NCBI GenBank assembly: GCA_965213545.1 | Contig: CBDBZL010000002.1 | Span: 1-64,000, forward strand | Direction: 5' to 3' | Origin: CBDBZL01 sp965213545 | GTDB taxonomy: Bacteria > Pseudomonadota > Alphaproteobacteria > Sphingomonadales > Sphingomonadaceae | Length of the DNA stretch: 64,000 nucleotides | Part shown: piece by piece, positions 9,207 to 18,006 of the stretch | How positions within the stretch are numbered: the first letter of the stretch is position 1 | How the letters are laid out: every line of letters begins with the position of its first letter | Translations under genes and position numbers: made by a program | The notes under the pieces: generated by a model | Databases searched by the model: none | The model's input: the letters and a program-made list of their open reading frames with translations, nothing else | Told to the model about the DNA's origin: nothing

Positions 9207-10349
9207 TCATGCGTCATGCTCGGCGGTCCAGGCTTGCGGGTATCCCCAGGCGCCCGCGCCGCCCCGGATGGTGCATCCGCGCTTTCCGGCGATGATCTTG
9301 CCGATGCGGTGCACCTGCTCACCCGCGGCTTCGAGCGCAGTTGTCACCTCCGCGGCCTCGCCGGGTGCGACCGCCAACACCATGCCGATGCCGTTGTTGA
9401 AGGTGCGCGCCATTTCCCCGGGCGCAATCGCGCCTTCGCTGGCGAGGAAGGCCATCAGCGGCGGCAAGGTCCATTTGTCAGCGTCGATGACGGCGCGGCA
9501 GCCTTCGGGAAGGCTTCGTGGCACGTTCTCGAGCAGCCCGCCGCCGGTGATGTGCGCGAGCGCATCGATCCGCCCTTCGCGCACCAGCGGCAAAAGCGCG
9601 CGTATATAGATGCGGGTCGGGGCCATCAGCGCATCGATCAACCGGCAGGACGCATCGAACGGAGCGGGTTCGCCAAGTGCCCACTCGCGATCATGCGCCA
9701 GCCTGCGGACCAGCGAAAAGCCGTTGGAATGAATTCCAGAACTGGCCAGGCCAAGCAACAAATGGCCAGGCTCCACCTGCGCGCCGGTCAGTTCCCCGCC
9801 GCGCTCGACCGCGCCGACGCAGAAGCCGGCCAAGTCATAATCGCTGCCTGCGTACATTCCGGGCATTTCGGCCGTCTCGCCGCCGATCAATGCGCAGCCT
9901 GCATCCCTGCACCCGCGAACAATGCTGGCGACGACCCGTTCGGCGACGGCGTTGTCGAGCTTGGCGCAGGCCAGATAGTCGAGGAAGAACAGCGGTTCGG
10001 CGCCCTGCACGACAAGGTCGTTGGCACACATGGCGACCAGGTCGATGCCAACCCCCTCGTGCCGGTCATGCTCGATCGCCAGCTTGAGCTTGGTCCCCAC
10101 GCCATCATTGGCGGCAACCAGCAGCGGATCGCTATAGCCGGCGGCGCGCGGATCGAAAAACCCGCCGAAGCCGCCGATCCTCGCATCGGCGCCCGGTCGC
10201 CTGGTCGATCCTACCAGCGGCGCGATTGTCTTGACGAAGGCATTGCCCGCGCCGATGGAAACGCCCGCCTGTGCATAGGTATAGCCACCGGCCCGCTCCA
10301 CCGACTTGTCGCCACGATCGCCGCCTCGATTTTCCCCTCGGTTGTCCAT
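9207..10349 (-). CDS. purM: Phosphoribosylformylglycinamidine cyclo-ligase (AIR synthetase)
   Basis: PurM closes the imidazole ring of FGAM using ATP, two steps after PurN. It begins with YTYAQAGVSI (about residues 23-32), then shows AANDGVGTKLKLA, GAEPLFFLDYLA, GGETAEMPGMY and HITGGGLLENVPR, the conserved series of AIR synthases. ATG 10349 gives 380 residues; an ATG at 10370 would add seven. The frame remains open far upstream (to about 12257), but there it runs antisense to two real genes and has no family similarity. It is divergent from the DUF2066-like gene with about 75 bases between, which must contain both promoters. Confidence 0.95.
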   Translation of the reverse strand: MDNRGENRGGDRGDKSVERAGGYTYAQAGVSIGAGNAFVKTIAPLVGSTRRPGADARIGGFGGFFDPRAAGYSDPLLVAANDGVGTKLKLAIEHDRHEGVGIDLVAMCANDLVVQGAEPLFFLDYLACAKLDNAVAERVVASIVRGCRDAGCALIGGETAEMPGMYAGSDYDLAGFCVGAVERGGELTGAQVEPGHLLLGLASSGIHSNGFSLVRRLAHDREWALGEPAPFDASCRLIDALMAPTRIYIRALLPLVREGRIDALAHITGGGLLENVPRSLPEGCRAVIDADKWTLPPLMAFLASEGAIAPGEMARTFNNGIGMVLAVAPGEAAEVTTALEAAGEQVHRIGKIIAGKRGCTIRGGAGAWGYPQAWTAEHDA

Positions 10350-10424
10350 GTCACGAAGGCCTTTAGACATTCCCGCTTGGATTTCCACTCGCCAATGGGC
10401 AAAAGGCAGCCTGCTTTCTCCCTC

Positions 10425-11726
10425 ATGACGACCGCCCCCCACCCTTTGCCGAACGCCTTGTCGAGATGGCGGCCCATGGCGATAATGCTGGCGGCGGTAG
10501 GGCTCGGGTTGCTGGCCGCCGGTGCCGCGCTGGTGGCACAGGTGAGCGGTGAGCGCGGTATCGCTCCGGTCGCGGCAAGCACCGATATCGAAGTCTCGGG
10601 GATCAGCGTCAACGTCGTGGGCGACAATCCTCAGGATGCGCGTGAAAAGGGTTGGATCGAGGCCGCGCGTCTGGCCTGGGCCGAGATCGGCGGGCCGCAG
10701 ATCGGCGATGATCGGCTCGATTCGCTGGTCTCGGCCATCGTGGTCGAACGCGAGCAGCTGGGGCCGCGGCGCTATATCGCAACGCTCGGGGTCATCTTCG
10801 ATCGCCAGCGGGCGGGGGGACTGCTCGGAGGCGAGGGGGAACGCGCACGTTCGGCGCCCATGCTCACGCTCCCCGTGCTCATCTCGGGCGGCACCGCCAC
10901 GATGTTCGAGACGCGCAATCCCTGGCAGCGCGCATGGGCCGAGTATCAGGCGGGCGCGAGCGCGGTCGATTATGTCCGGCCCACCGGCGCCGGCGGCGAA
11001 TCGCTTCTCCTTACCTACGGCCAGGCGGGTCGCCGCTCGCGTCTGTGGTGGAACACCATCCTCGACCAGTACAGCGCGGCCGATGTTATCGTGCCCATTG
11101 CTGACTTGCGCTGGGAATGGCCGGGCGGCCCGGTGGAGGGACGGTTCACCGCGCGCTACGGCCCCGACCATCGCTATCTCGCCTCGTTTAGGATGCGCGC
11201 GCCCGGGCCCGATCAGCTTCCCCGGATGCTGGCGCTGGCGGTGCGGCGGATGAATGTGCTGTATACAAGGGCGCTGGCGGACGGCACGCTGCGCCCCGAT
11301 CCCACGCTGGCGATCGGCGATTTCGAGCTCACCCCCCAGGTGCGCGCGATTATCGCCGCAGCCGAACGACGCGAGGCCGACGAGCGGGCCAGGGTGGCGC
11401 AGGAGACCGCGCGTCGGCAGGCCGAGGCTGCGCAGGGCGCCGCACAGGCCCCGCCCCAGCAGGCGGTCACTGATACGCCGTCCGCCACCGTGACGACATT
11501 CAGCGTGCAGGTGGCAACGCCCGATGCCGCCGCTTTCGACGCCGCGCTCGCCGGCGTGCGCGGTGCGCCGGGGGTGCGCTCGGTCGCCACCGGCAGCTTG
11601 GCGGTCGGCGGAACCTCGGTGCTGCGGGTGGGATTTGCCGGTGATGCTGCCGCGCTGGCTGCGGCCTTGCGCTCGGCAGGCTGGCAGGTCAGCGAGGGCG
11701 GCAATACGCTGGCGATCTCCCGCTAG
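10425..11726 (+). CDS. DUF2066-like exported or membrane-anchored protein
   Basis: This 433-residue protein is of unknown function. A hydrophobic segment at about residues 18-37 (AIMLAAVGLGLLAAGAALVA) serves as signal or anchor. The body starts with ISVNVVGDNPQDAREKGWIEA and contains REQLGPRRYIATLGVIFDR, the pattern of DUF2066-type proteins that sit between purM and hda genes in many proteobacteria. A low-complexity Ala/Gln/Arg helix (about 310-350) follows, then a small alpha/beta C-terminal domain. Relatives in sphingomonads are often labelled heavy-metal-associated-domain proteins, but I see no CxxC metal motif. ATG 10425 is chosen; ATG 10395 in frame would add ten residues. It lies 45 bases upstream of hdaA. 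Confidence 0.72.
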   Translation: MTTAPHPLPNALSRWRPMAIMLAAVGLGLLAAGAALVAQVSGERGIAPVAASTDIEVSGISVNVVGDNPQDAREKGWIEAARLAWAEIGGPQIGDDRLDSLVSAIVVEREQLGPRRYIATLGVIFDRQRAGGLLGGEGERARSAPMLTLPVLISGGTATMFETRNPWQRAWAEYQAGASAVDYVRPTGAGGESLLLTYGQAGRRSRLWWNTILDQYSAADVIVPIADLRWEWPGGPVEGRFTARYGPDHRYLASFRMRAPGPDQLPRMLALAVRRMNVLYTRALADGTLRPDPTLAIGDFELTPQVRAIIAAAERREADERARVAQETARRQAEAAQGAAQAPPQQAVTDTPSATVTTFSVQVATPDAAAFDAALAGVRGAPGVRSVATGSLAVGGTSVLRVGFAGDAAALAAALRSAGWQVSEGGNTLAISR

Positions 11727-11771
11727 GCCCTCGATCATCACGGGCGGTCGTGGTGCCTGGGAGACGGGTCG

Positions 11772-12452
11772 TTGAACCAGTTCGCGCTGCCCTTGTCGCT
11801 TGGCGGCGCTGAACGCAGTCGCATCGTGATAGGCGCGGCTAACCGTCCTGCGATCGACGCGTTGGCTGCGCCCGACACCTGGCCGTTCGGCACCGCCATC
11901 CTCACCGGTCCGCCAAGATCGGGCAAATCTATGCTGGGTGCCTGGTTCGCCGGGAATGCCGGATTGAGTGGGAATGGCGGGCCAACCGAGAATGGCTTTG
12001 ACGCCGCACAATCCCACCGACTTGACGCGCCCGCGCGCATCATCATTGATAATGCCCACCTGATCGAGGAAACCACGCTGTTCCACCGCTGGAACCGAGC
12101 GCGCGAACAGGACGCGCACCTGTTGCTCATCGCCGGCGCGGAGCCCTGGCGCATCGCTTTGCCTGATCTTGCGTCCCGTATGGGGGCCGCGCTTCATTTG
12201 GAGATCCGCGCGCCCGATGATGCGCTGGCGGCCGAACTCATCCTCGCTCATGCGCATGCACGGGGGCTGATGCTGGGCGAGGGGGCGGCCAATTACCTTG
12301 CCGCGCGCAGCGAACGCTCCTTCGCCGGGATCGAAGCGCTGGTCGCGATGATCGATACGCTCAGCCTGGAACGCAAGGCACCGCCCACGCTTGCGATCTG
12401 GCGGGCGGCGATCGAAGCCCTATATGGTCCCGACGAGCCGCGCATGATCTAG
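11772..12452 (+). CDS. hdaA: DnaA-related regulator of replication HdaA
   Basis: HdaA is a short DnaA homologue that, with the loaded beta clamp, stimulates ATP hydrolysis by DnaA and so prevents re-initiation. The product keeps the N-terminal clamp-binding-like stretch QFALPL at 3-8, a Walker A loop GPPRSGKS at 46-53, a Walker B-like IIIDNAH, and the lid helices, but lacks DnaA domain IV (DNA binding). The 226-residue length fits. The start is TTG 11772, and QFALPLSL at the extreme N-terminus supports it. A strong hairpin lies just after the stop. Confidence 0.88.
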   Translation: MNQFALPLSLGGAERSRIVIGAANRPAIDALAAPDTWPFGTAILTGPPRSGKSMLGAWFAGNAGLSGNGGPTENGFDAAQSHRLDAPARIIIDNAHLIEETTLFHRWNRAREQDAHLLLIAGAEPWRIALPDLASRMGAALHLEIRAPDDALAAELILAHAHARGLMLGEGAANYLAARSERSFAGIEALVAMIDTLSLERKAPPTLAIWRAAIEALYGPDEPRMI

Positions 12453-12460
12453 CTGACTTG

Positions 12461-12499
12461 AGCACCGAACAGGGCCATGCAGCTTGCCCTGGCGGTGCT
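12461..12499 (+). terminator. Hairpin between hdaA and the serine acetyltransferase gene
   Basis: The arms AGCACCG (12461-12467) and CGGTGCT (12493-12499) pair perfectly. Inside them CAGGGC (12470-12475) pairs with GCCCTG (12486-12491), leaving a ten-base loop. Only three T residues follow, so it is a weak intrinsic terminator at best. It begins nine bases after the hdaA stop and ends 22 bases before the next start codon. Termination after hdaA, mRNA 3'-end protection, or a leader element of the next gene are all possible. Confidence 0.5.
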
Positions 12500-12521
12500 T
12501 TGATGAAAGAAGGCACGCACC

Positions 12522-13256
12522 ATGTTCGAGCGGCTTGTCGCCTATCTGGACTCGGTCAAGGCCCGTGATCCCGCGCCCCGCTCGCGTTGGGAGGTGCTGC
12601 TTTATCCCGGCGTCTGGGCGCTTGGCTTCCACCGCATCGCGCACTGGCTGTTTGTCGGGGACATGGCTTTCCTTGCCCGGCTGATCAACCATCTCGCGCG
12701 GTGGCTGACCGGCATCGATATCCATCCCGGCGCGGTGATCGGTCGCAACTTCTTTGTCGACCATGGTTTCACGGTGATCGGCGAGACTGCCGAGATCGGC
12801 GATGACGTGACCATTTACCAATGCGTCACGCTGGGCGGCAGCAACCCTGCCAACGGGCTTGGCGGCAAGCGCCATCCCACGGTGCGCGACAAGGCGATCA
12901 TCGGGTCGGGCGCGCAGATCATCGGCCCCATCGTGGTGGGTGAGAGAGCCCGGGTGGGGGCCAATGCGGTGGTGCTGGACGACGTGCCCGACGGTGCGAC
13001 GATGATCGGGCTCAAGGCGCGCTCCACGCTGGTGCCGGCCGAGACGTGGCTGAAGGAATTCCTCCCCTACGGCACGCCCTGCACCGACCAGCCATGCGAG
13101 CCAGTGGAAGAGGCGGGCGCCGGCGCGCGGATCAGGCAGTTGGAAAGCGAAGTCGCGTCCTTGCGTGCAGAGATGGCCGCACTGCATGCCGCGCTTGTTC
13201 TTTCCGACGGCGCCGGCGGCGAAGATGCGGTGCGCAAGGGCGGTACGAAGAACTGA
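12522..13256 (+). CDS. cysE: Serine O-acetyltransferase (EpsC/CysE type)
   Basis: It acetylates L-serine with acetyl-CoA, the committed step to cysteine. A helical N-terminal part (1-70) precedes hexapeptide repeats forming a left-handed beta-helix (about 70-165), with the conserved H in HPGAVIGRNFFVDHGFTVIGE and the LGGSNPANGLGGKRHPTV loop. The C-terminus adds a coiled-coil-like tail (about 200-230, IRQLESEVASLRAEMAAL) beyond the catalytic core. The 244-residue length matches the EpsC branch rather than enterobacterial CysE. ATG 12522 is preceded by GAAGG. The stop overlaps the DUF2794 start by one base, so the two are co-translated. Confidence 0.92.
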   Translation: MFERLVAYLDSVKARDPAPRSRWEVLLYPGVWALGFHRIAHWLFVGDMAFLARLINHLARWLTGIDIHPGAVIGRNFFVDHGFTVIGETAEIGDDVTIYQCVTLGGSNPANGLGGKRHPTVRDKAIIGSGAQIIGPIVVGERARVGANAVVLDDVPDGATMIGLKARSTLVPAETWLKEFLPYGTPCTDQPCEPVEEAGAGARIRQLESEVASLRAEMAALHAALVLSDGAGGEDAVRKGGTKN

Positions 13257-13636
13257 TGGCGTCGTCCGAGACCGCGCCTTTCACTAAGCCATTCACCGGG
13301 GAGATCCTCGCCTTTCCGCAAACGCGCAAGCCTTTGCAGGTCGGCTTCGAGCGCGCCGAGCTGATGCGTATTCTCGATCTGTACGGCCGCATGGTGGCGG
13401 CCGGCGAATGGCGCGACTACGCGATGGATTTCGCCCAGGATCGCGCTGCCTTCGCCGCCTTTCGCCGGTCGTCCGAAGTGCCCGAGGTGCGACTGGAAAA
13501 GCGCCCCTCGCTCCGCGGTCGCCAGGGAATGTGGGCGCTGTTCGGCGCGCAGGGGCAGATCCTCAAGCGCGGGCATGAGCTCGCCGGCGTGCTTGCGGTG
13601 ATCGAGCGACGACTGGTCAAGGCGGTCGAGGGGTAG
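13256..13636 (+). CDS. DUF2794 domain protein
   Basis: A 126-residue protein of a family confined largely to alphaproteobacteria and of unknown function. Recognisable features are FERAELMRILDLYGRMVAAGEWRDYAMDF near residues 35-60 and PEVRLEKRPSLRGRQGMWALFGAQGQILKRG in the second half. No signal peptide or membrane segment is seen, so it is presumably cytoplasmic. The start ATG shares one base with the stop of the serine acetyltransferase gene, implying translational coupling. The downstream gph gene is convergent. Confidence 0.8.
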   Translation: MASSETAPFTKPFTGEILAFPQTRKPLQVGFERAELMRILDLYGRMVAAGEWRDYAMDFAQDRAAFAAFRRSSEVPEVRLEKRPSLRGRQGMWALFGAQGQILKRGHELAGVLAVIERRLVKAVEG

Positions 13637-13691
13637 GGCATCGGCGACAATAGCGGATCGGTATTCGCCCGCCGCCGTAATCTTGCAACGG

Positions 13692-14396
13692 TCAGGCGGG
13701 TGCAGCGCTTCCCCCGAGCCGCTCCAGTGCGTCGACCAACTCGTCAAACCCGTCGATCAGCACATCGCCGCCCAGCTGCGACAGTGCGACGTCGGGATAG
13801 CCAAAACTCACCGTCACCACCGGCACCCCGGCATTGCGCGCCGCGCCAACATCATAGGTGGTATCCCCCACCATGGCGAAGCGCGATCCACCCGCTGCGT
13901 GAGCACAGCGGCGGATCGTCTCGTCGATCATGTCGGGCGCCGGCTTGGCCCGGTCCCTGCCTAGCGTGTCTCCGCCGATGATCGAGGCGAACCGGCGCGC
14001 CATCCCCAGTTCGCCGAGCAGCTTTCGGGCCGGATGTTCCGCCTTGTTGGTCACCACCGCCAAGGTCACTCCGCGCGCCGCCAAATCTTCGAGAGCTTCG
14101 AGACATCCTTCGTAATGAATTGTGTTATCAGCAATATGCTCTTCGTAATGCGCGAGTAGAACCTGATAGAGCGCGTCGAATTGACCGGGCGCAAGCGGGC
14201 CGCCGGTACGATCGAGCGCGCGTTGCAGCATGACCACCGAACCCCCACCAATCATTTCGCGCGCGCCCTGTTCGGTGACCGGCGGGCGGCCGATCGAACC
14301 CAGCGCATGGTTGAGGGCAGGCGTGATGTCCCTGCTCGAATCGACCAGCGTTCCGTCCAGATCGAAGCCGACGATATCGAACGGGAGATCATGCAC
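13692..14396 (-). CDS. gph: Phosphoglycolate phosphatase (HAD superfamily)
   Basis: Gph dephosphorylates 2-phosphoglycolate formed during DNA repair and other oxidative reactions. The HAD motifs are present in order: nucleophile motif FDLDGTLVDSS (D12, D14), the helical cap, VTNKAEH (motif II), the KPAPDM lysine (motif III) and GDTTYDVGAARNAG (motif IV). GTG 14396 starts the conserved core directly. A TTG at 14432 in frame would add 12 residues without family similarity. The exact substrate is inferred, since other HAD phosphatases look alike. It is divergent from glmU with about 60 bases between. Confidence 0.85.
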   Translation of the reverse strand: MHDLPFDIVGFDLDGTLVDSSRDITPALNHALGSIGRPPVTEQGAREMIGGGSVVMLQRALDRTGGPLAPGQFDALYQVLLAHYEEHIADNTIHYEGCLEALEDLAARGVTLAVVTNKAEHPARKLLGELGMARRFASIIGGDTLGRDRAKPAPDMIDETIRRCAHAAGGSRFAMVGDTTYDVGAARNAGVPVVTVSFGYPDVALSQLGGDVLIDGFDELVDALERLGGSAAPA

Positions 14397-14458
14397 CCGG
14401 GTGCTTGTGCCCGAGCCGTCTGGAAACGGCAACCAAATGATGGCAAGGGCCGCCGCCT

Positions 14459-15826
14459 ATGGATGCTCCCAACCCCCCGTTCGCCGCCGTCATCCTTGCA
14501 GCGGGCAAGGGGACGCGCATGATGAGCGCGCTGCCCAAAGTGATGCATGAGATCGCCGGGCGGCCGATGATCGAGCATGTTCTTGGCGCGGTGGCCGAGC
14601 TTTCGCCGGCGCGGATGGTGGCGGTGGTGGGCGCAGGACGCGAAGCGCTCAAGGACAGGCTCGGTTCGCAGGTGGCCTTCGCGCTTCAGTCCGAACAGCT
14701 TGGAACAGGGCACGCGGTGCGCCAGGCTGAAGCGGCACTCAACGGATTTTCCGGCGATATCCTGGTGCTTTACGGCGACGTGCCGTTCATCCGCGCGGCC
14801 ACGATGAAGATGATGCTCGAGCGGCTCAACGCGCCCGACATACCGGCCGCAGTGGTGATGGGCTTCGAGCCGGACGACCCGTTGCACTACGGCCGTGTCA
14901 TCGCTGATGACCAGGGTCGCATCAAGCGCATGGTCGAGCACAAGGATGCGAACGAGGAAGAGCGCGCATGCCGATTGTGCAATTCGGGGGTCATCGCCGC
15001 CCGGTCCGCCGACCTGTTTGCGCTGCTCGCGCGTGTAGGCCGCGACAATGAGGGGGGCGAATATTACCTTCCCGATATCGTCAATATCGCCATCGATGAT
15101 GGCCGCCCCTGCGTGTCCGTGTGCGCACCCGATCCGGCGGAGGTGGCAGGTGTCAACAGCCGCGCCGAACTGGCCGCCGCTGAAGCGCAGTGGCAGGAAC
15201 ATGCGCGCGCCGAGGCCCTAGCTGGGGGTGTGACCATGCGCGCTCCCGAAACGGTGTTCCTGAGCTGGGATACTAGGCTCGGCCAGGACGTCACGATCGA
15301 GCCCCATGTGGTCTTCGGCCCGGGCACCAGCGTGGAGGATGGCTGCATCATCCGCGCCTTCTCGCATCTGGAGGGCGCGACGCTGGGCGAGGGTGTGGAG
15401 GTGGGTCCGCATGCGCGACTGCGGCCGGGCACGGTGCTGGAAGCCGGGGTCAAGGTGGGCAATTTCGTCGAGATCAAGAACGCGGTGCTCGGCAAGGGCG
15501 CCAAGGCGAGCCACCTGTCCTATGTTGGTGATGCCGACGTGGGGGCGGGCGCGAATATCGGCGCGGGCACGATCACCTGCAATTACGACGGCTACTTCAA
15601 GCATCGCACCGTTATCGGCGAGCGCGCGTTCATCGGCTCCAACAGCGCGCTGATCGCCCCTGTCAGGATCGGCGCCGATGCCATAGTGGGCGCCGGCAGC
15701 GCGGTCAGCCGCGATGTCGCCGATGGCGAGCTGCGAATGGTGCGCGCCGAACAGCTGGTCAAGCCCGGCTGGGCCGACCGCTTTCACGATGCGATGAAGA
15801 AGAAGAAGGCGGGCGCGAAGGGCTGA
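14459..15826 (+). CDS. glmU: Bifunctional GlmU: glucosamine-1-phosphate acetyltransferase / UDP-GlcNAc pyrophosphorylase
   Basis: GlmU makes UDP-GlcNAc, the precursor of peptidoglycan and lipid A. The N-terminal uridylyltransferase has LAAGKGTRMMSALPKVMHEI at about 13-32 and the YGDVPF nucleotide site. The C-terminal left-handed beta-helix acetyltransferase spans about 255-440, with GNFVEIKNA, SHLSYVGDA and CNYDG. The length, 455 residues, is normal. A basic tail (KKKKAGAKG) ends it. glmS, the first enzyme of the pathway, lies 139 bases downstream on the same strand. Confidence 0.97.
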   Translation: MDAPNPPFAAVILAAGKGTRMMSALPKVMHEIAGRPMIEHVLGAVAELSPARMVAVVGAGREALKDRLGSQVAFALQSEQLGTGHAVRQAEAALNGFSGDILVLYGDVPFIRAATMKMMLERLNAPDIPAAVVMGFEPDDPLHYGRVIADDQGRIKRMVEHKDANEEERACRLCNSGVIAARSADLFALLARVGRDNEGGEYYLPDIVNIAIDDGRPCVSVCAPDPAEVAGVNSRAELAAAEAQWQEHARAEALAGGVTMRAPETVFLSWDTRLGQDVTIEPHVVFGPGTSVEDGCIIRAFSHLEGATLGEGVEVGPHARLRPGTVLEAGVKVGNFVEIKNAVLGKGAKASHLSYVGDADVGAGANIGAGTITCNYDGYFKHRTVIGERAFIGSNSALIAPVRIGADAIVGAGSAVSRDVADGELRMVRAEQLVKPGWADRFHDAMKKKKAGAKG

Positions 15827-15965
15827 GGCGGCGGCACCATCATCATCGCGCGTTCGACCGCTATCGAACGGCAGAAAACTTTGGGTTGGGAGCGACCGGT
15901 GGTGAATGAGACCCGCGCCCATCTCCCCTCGCTCTCCCCACGAATAACAGGTTGGTAAGCAAGAC

Positions 15966-17804
15966 ATGTGCGGCATTATCGGCATCGTGGGGCAGGGCGC
16001 AGTCGCCGACCGGTTGGTCGACGGGCTCAGGCGCATGGAATATCGCGGCTATGACAGCGCGGGCATCTGCACTCTGCACGACGGCGAGCTGGTCAGACGC
16101 CGGGCCGAGGGCAAGCTGGCGAACCTGGTGGTCGAACTGGCGCAAAATCCCGCTCCCGGCGCCACCGGTATCGCGCATACTCGCTGGGCCACGCATGGCG
16201 CACCGACCGAGAAGAACGCGCACCCCCATGCGACCGACGAACTGGCGCTGGTGCATAATGGCATTATCGAGAACTTCCGCGAATTGCGCAGCGCGGTCAC
16301 CGCTCGCGGACGCGCGCTGGAAAGTGAGACCGATAGCGAAGTGGTCGCCCATCTCGTGTCCGAGCGGATCGAGCAGGGGGACGCGCCGCGTGATGCCGTT
16401 GCCCATGTGCTGCCACAGCTTCGCGGCGCATTCGCGCTGGCCATCGCCTTTCGTGCGCATCCCAACATGCTGATCGGCGCGCGGCTGGGCTCGCCGCTGG
16501 TGGTGGGCTATGGCCCGGAGAACGAGAATGGACGCGAGATGTATCTGGGGTCGGACGCGCTGGCGCTGGCCCCGCTGACCCAGCGCATCGCCTATCTGGA
16601 AGAGGGTGATCTGGTCGTCCTCACCCGCGAAGGCGCTACCATTTTCGATGCGGAAGGGAACGAGGCAACGCGCGAAATCCAGTTGTCGGGCGCTTCGGCG
16701 GCGGCAATGGAAAAGGGCAATTATCGCCACTTCATGCAAAAGGAGATCTTCGAGCAGCCCACCGTGGTCGCCCAGACGCTGCGCTCCTATCTGCGCCCGG
16801 TCGAGAGCAAGGTGGCACTGCCGCAATTCGATTTCGACGTGTCGGCCATCGAGCGAGTGACCATCGTCGCGTGCGGCACGTCCTACTATGCGGGGCTGGT
16901 GGCCAAATACTGGTTCGAGCGCTTCGCCCGGGTGCCGGTCGATATCGATTACGCCTCCGAGTTCCGGTATCGCGATCCGGTTCTGGCCGAGGGCGGTCTG
17001 GCGCTGTTCATCTCGCAAAGCGGAGAGACGGCGGACACGCTCGCCGCGCTGAGGCATTGCCGGGAGGCGGGGCAAGCGATCGCCGCGGTCGTCAACGTGC
17101 CGACCAGCTCGATGGCGCGCGAGGCGGACTTGCTGCTGCCCACGCATGCGGGTCCTGAAATCGGTGTCGCCTCGACCAAGGCGTTCACCTGCCAGCTGGC
17201 CGTGCTGGCGGCGCTGGCGGCGCATTTCGCGGTGCGGAAGGGGCGGATGGACAGCGAGGAGGAAGCCGACATCGTGCGTCACCTGCTCGAGGCTCCGGCA
17301 GCGCTGAACGCCGCGCTGGACCGCGATGACGAGATCGCCGCTATGGCACACCTGATCGCGCCAGCGCGCGACGTGCTCTATCTGGGTCGCGGTCCGGACT
17401 TTCCGCTGGCGCTGGAAGGGGCGCTCAAGCTCAAGGAAATCAGCTATATCCATGCCGAGGGCTATGCCAGCGGCGAGATGAAGCACGGGCCCATCGCGCT
17501 GATCGACGACAAGGTTCCGGTGATCGTGCTCGCACCTTCGGGACCGCTGTTCGAGAAAACCGTGTCCAATATGCAGGAAGTTCAGGCGCGCGGCGGGCGG
17601 ATCGTGCTGGTGTCCGATGCACGCGGCATCGAGCAGGCGGGCGAGGGCACCATGGCCACCATTGCCATGCCGCGTGTGCACGAGCTAATCGCGCCGCTGG
17701 TCTATGCGGTTCCCGTGCAGCTCATCGCCTATCATGTCGCCTGCCTGAAAGGGACCGATGTCGATCAACCGCGCAATCTTGCCAAAAGCGTCACCGTGGA
17801 GTGA
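15966..17804 (+). CDS. glmS: Glutamine-fructose-6-phosphate aminotransferase (isomerising)
   Basis: GlmS converts fructose-6-phosphate and glutamine to glucosamine-6-phosphate, the entry to amino-sugar synthesis. It begins MCGIIGIVG, so Cys2 becomes the N-terminal nucleophile of the glutaminase domain (about 1-230, with HTRWATHG). Two SIS sugar-isomerase domains follow, with CGTSYYAG and SQSGETADT in the first. The C-terminus DQPRNLAKSVTVE is the conserved end. All 612 residues are present. The 139-base gap after glmU has no ORF and no clear terminator; I saw no glmS ribozyme, which would not be expected in this group. Confidence 0.97.
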   Translation: MCGIIGIVGQGAVADRLVDGLRRMEYRGYDSAGICTLHDGELVRRRAEGKLANLVVELAQNPAPGATGIAHTRWATHGAPTEKNAHPHATDELALVHNGIIENFRELRSAVTARGRALESETDSEVVAHLVSERIEQGDAPRDAVAHVLPQLRGAFALAIAFRAHPNMLIGARLGSPLVVGYGPENENGREMYLGSDALALAPLTQRIAYLEEGDLVVLTREGATIFDAEGNEATREIQLSGASAAAMEKGNYRHFMQKEIFEQPTVVAQTLRSYLRPVESKVALPQFDFDVSAIERVTIVACGTSYYAGLVAKYWFERFARVPVDIDYASEFRYRDPVLAEGGLALFISQSGETADTLAALRHCREAGQAIAAVVNVPTSSMAREADLLLPTHAGPEIGVASTKAFTCQLAVLAALAAHFAVRKGRMDSEEEADIVRHLLEAPAALNAALDRDDEIAAMAHLIAPARDVLYLGRGPDFPLALEGALKLKEISYIHAEGYASGEMKHGPIALIDDKVPVIVLAPSGPLFEKTVSNMQEVQARGGRIVLVSDARGIEQAGEGTMATIAMPRVHELIAPLVYAVPVQLIAYHVACLKGTDVDQPRNLAKSVTVE

Positions 17805-18006
17805 GACTGGCGGGGAGGTGCGAGTGAGCCTCGCAAGTTGGCAGATTGTCACATTGCTGCAGGTTCGACAGGCCGACCCTTGTTAATGGAAGACCCGTTT
17901 CACACATCCCGCCCGAGATTATCGACGAGAGCGATATTCTGCGCTGGCAGTTGAAAAAGGTATCGGGCGGATTAACGCGTCGATCTTGCATGAACCAAGG
18001 GTGGAA

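Noticed and set aside
10350..12257. Upstream extension of the purM frame to over 1000 codons
   Set aside because: The extension is antisense to the DUF2066-like and hdaA genes and has no PurM similarity; the conserved PurM start is near 10349.
17819..17835. Small hairpin TGCGAG-TGAGC-CTCGCA after glmS
   Set aside because: Only six pairs and no T tract; not enough to call a terminator.
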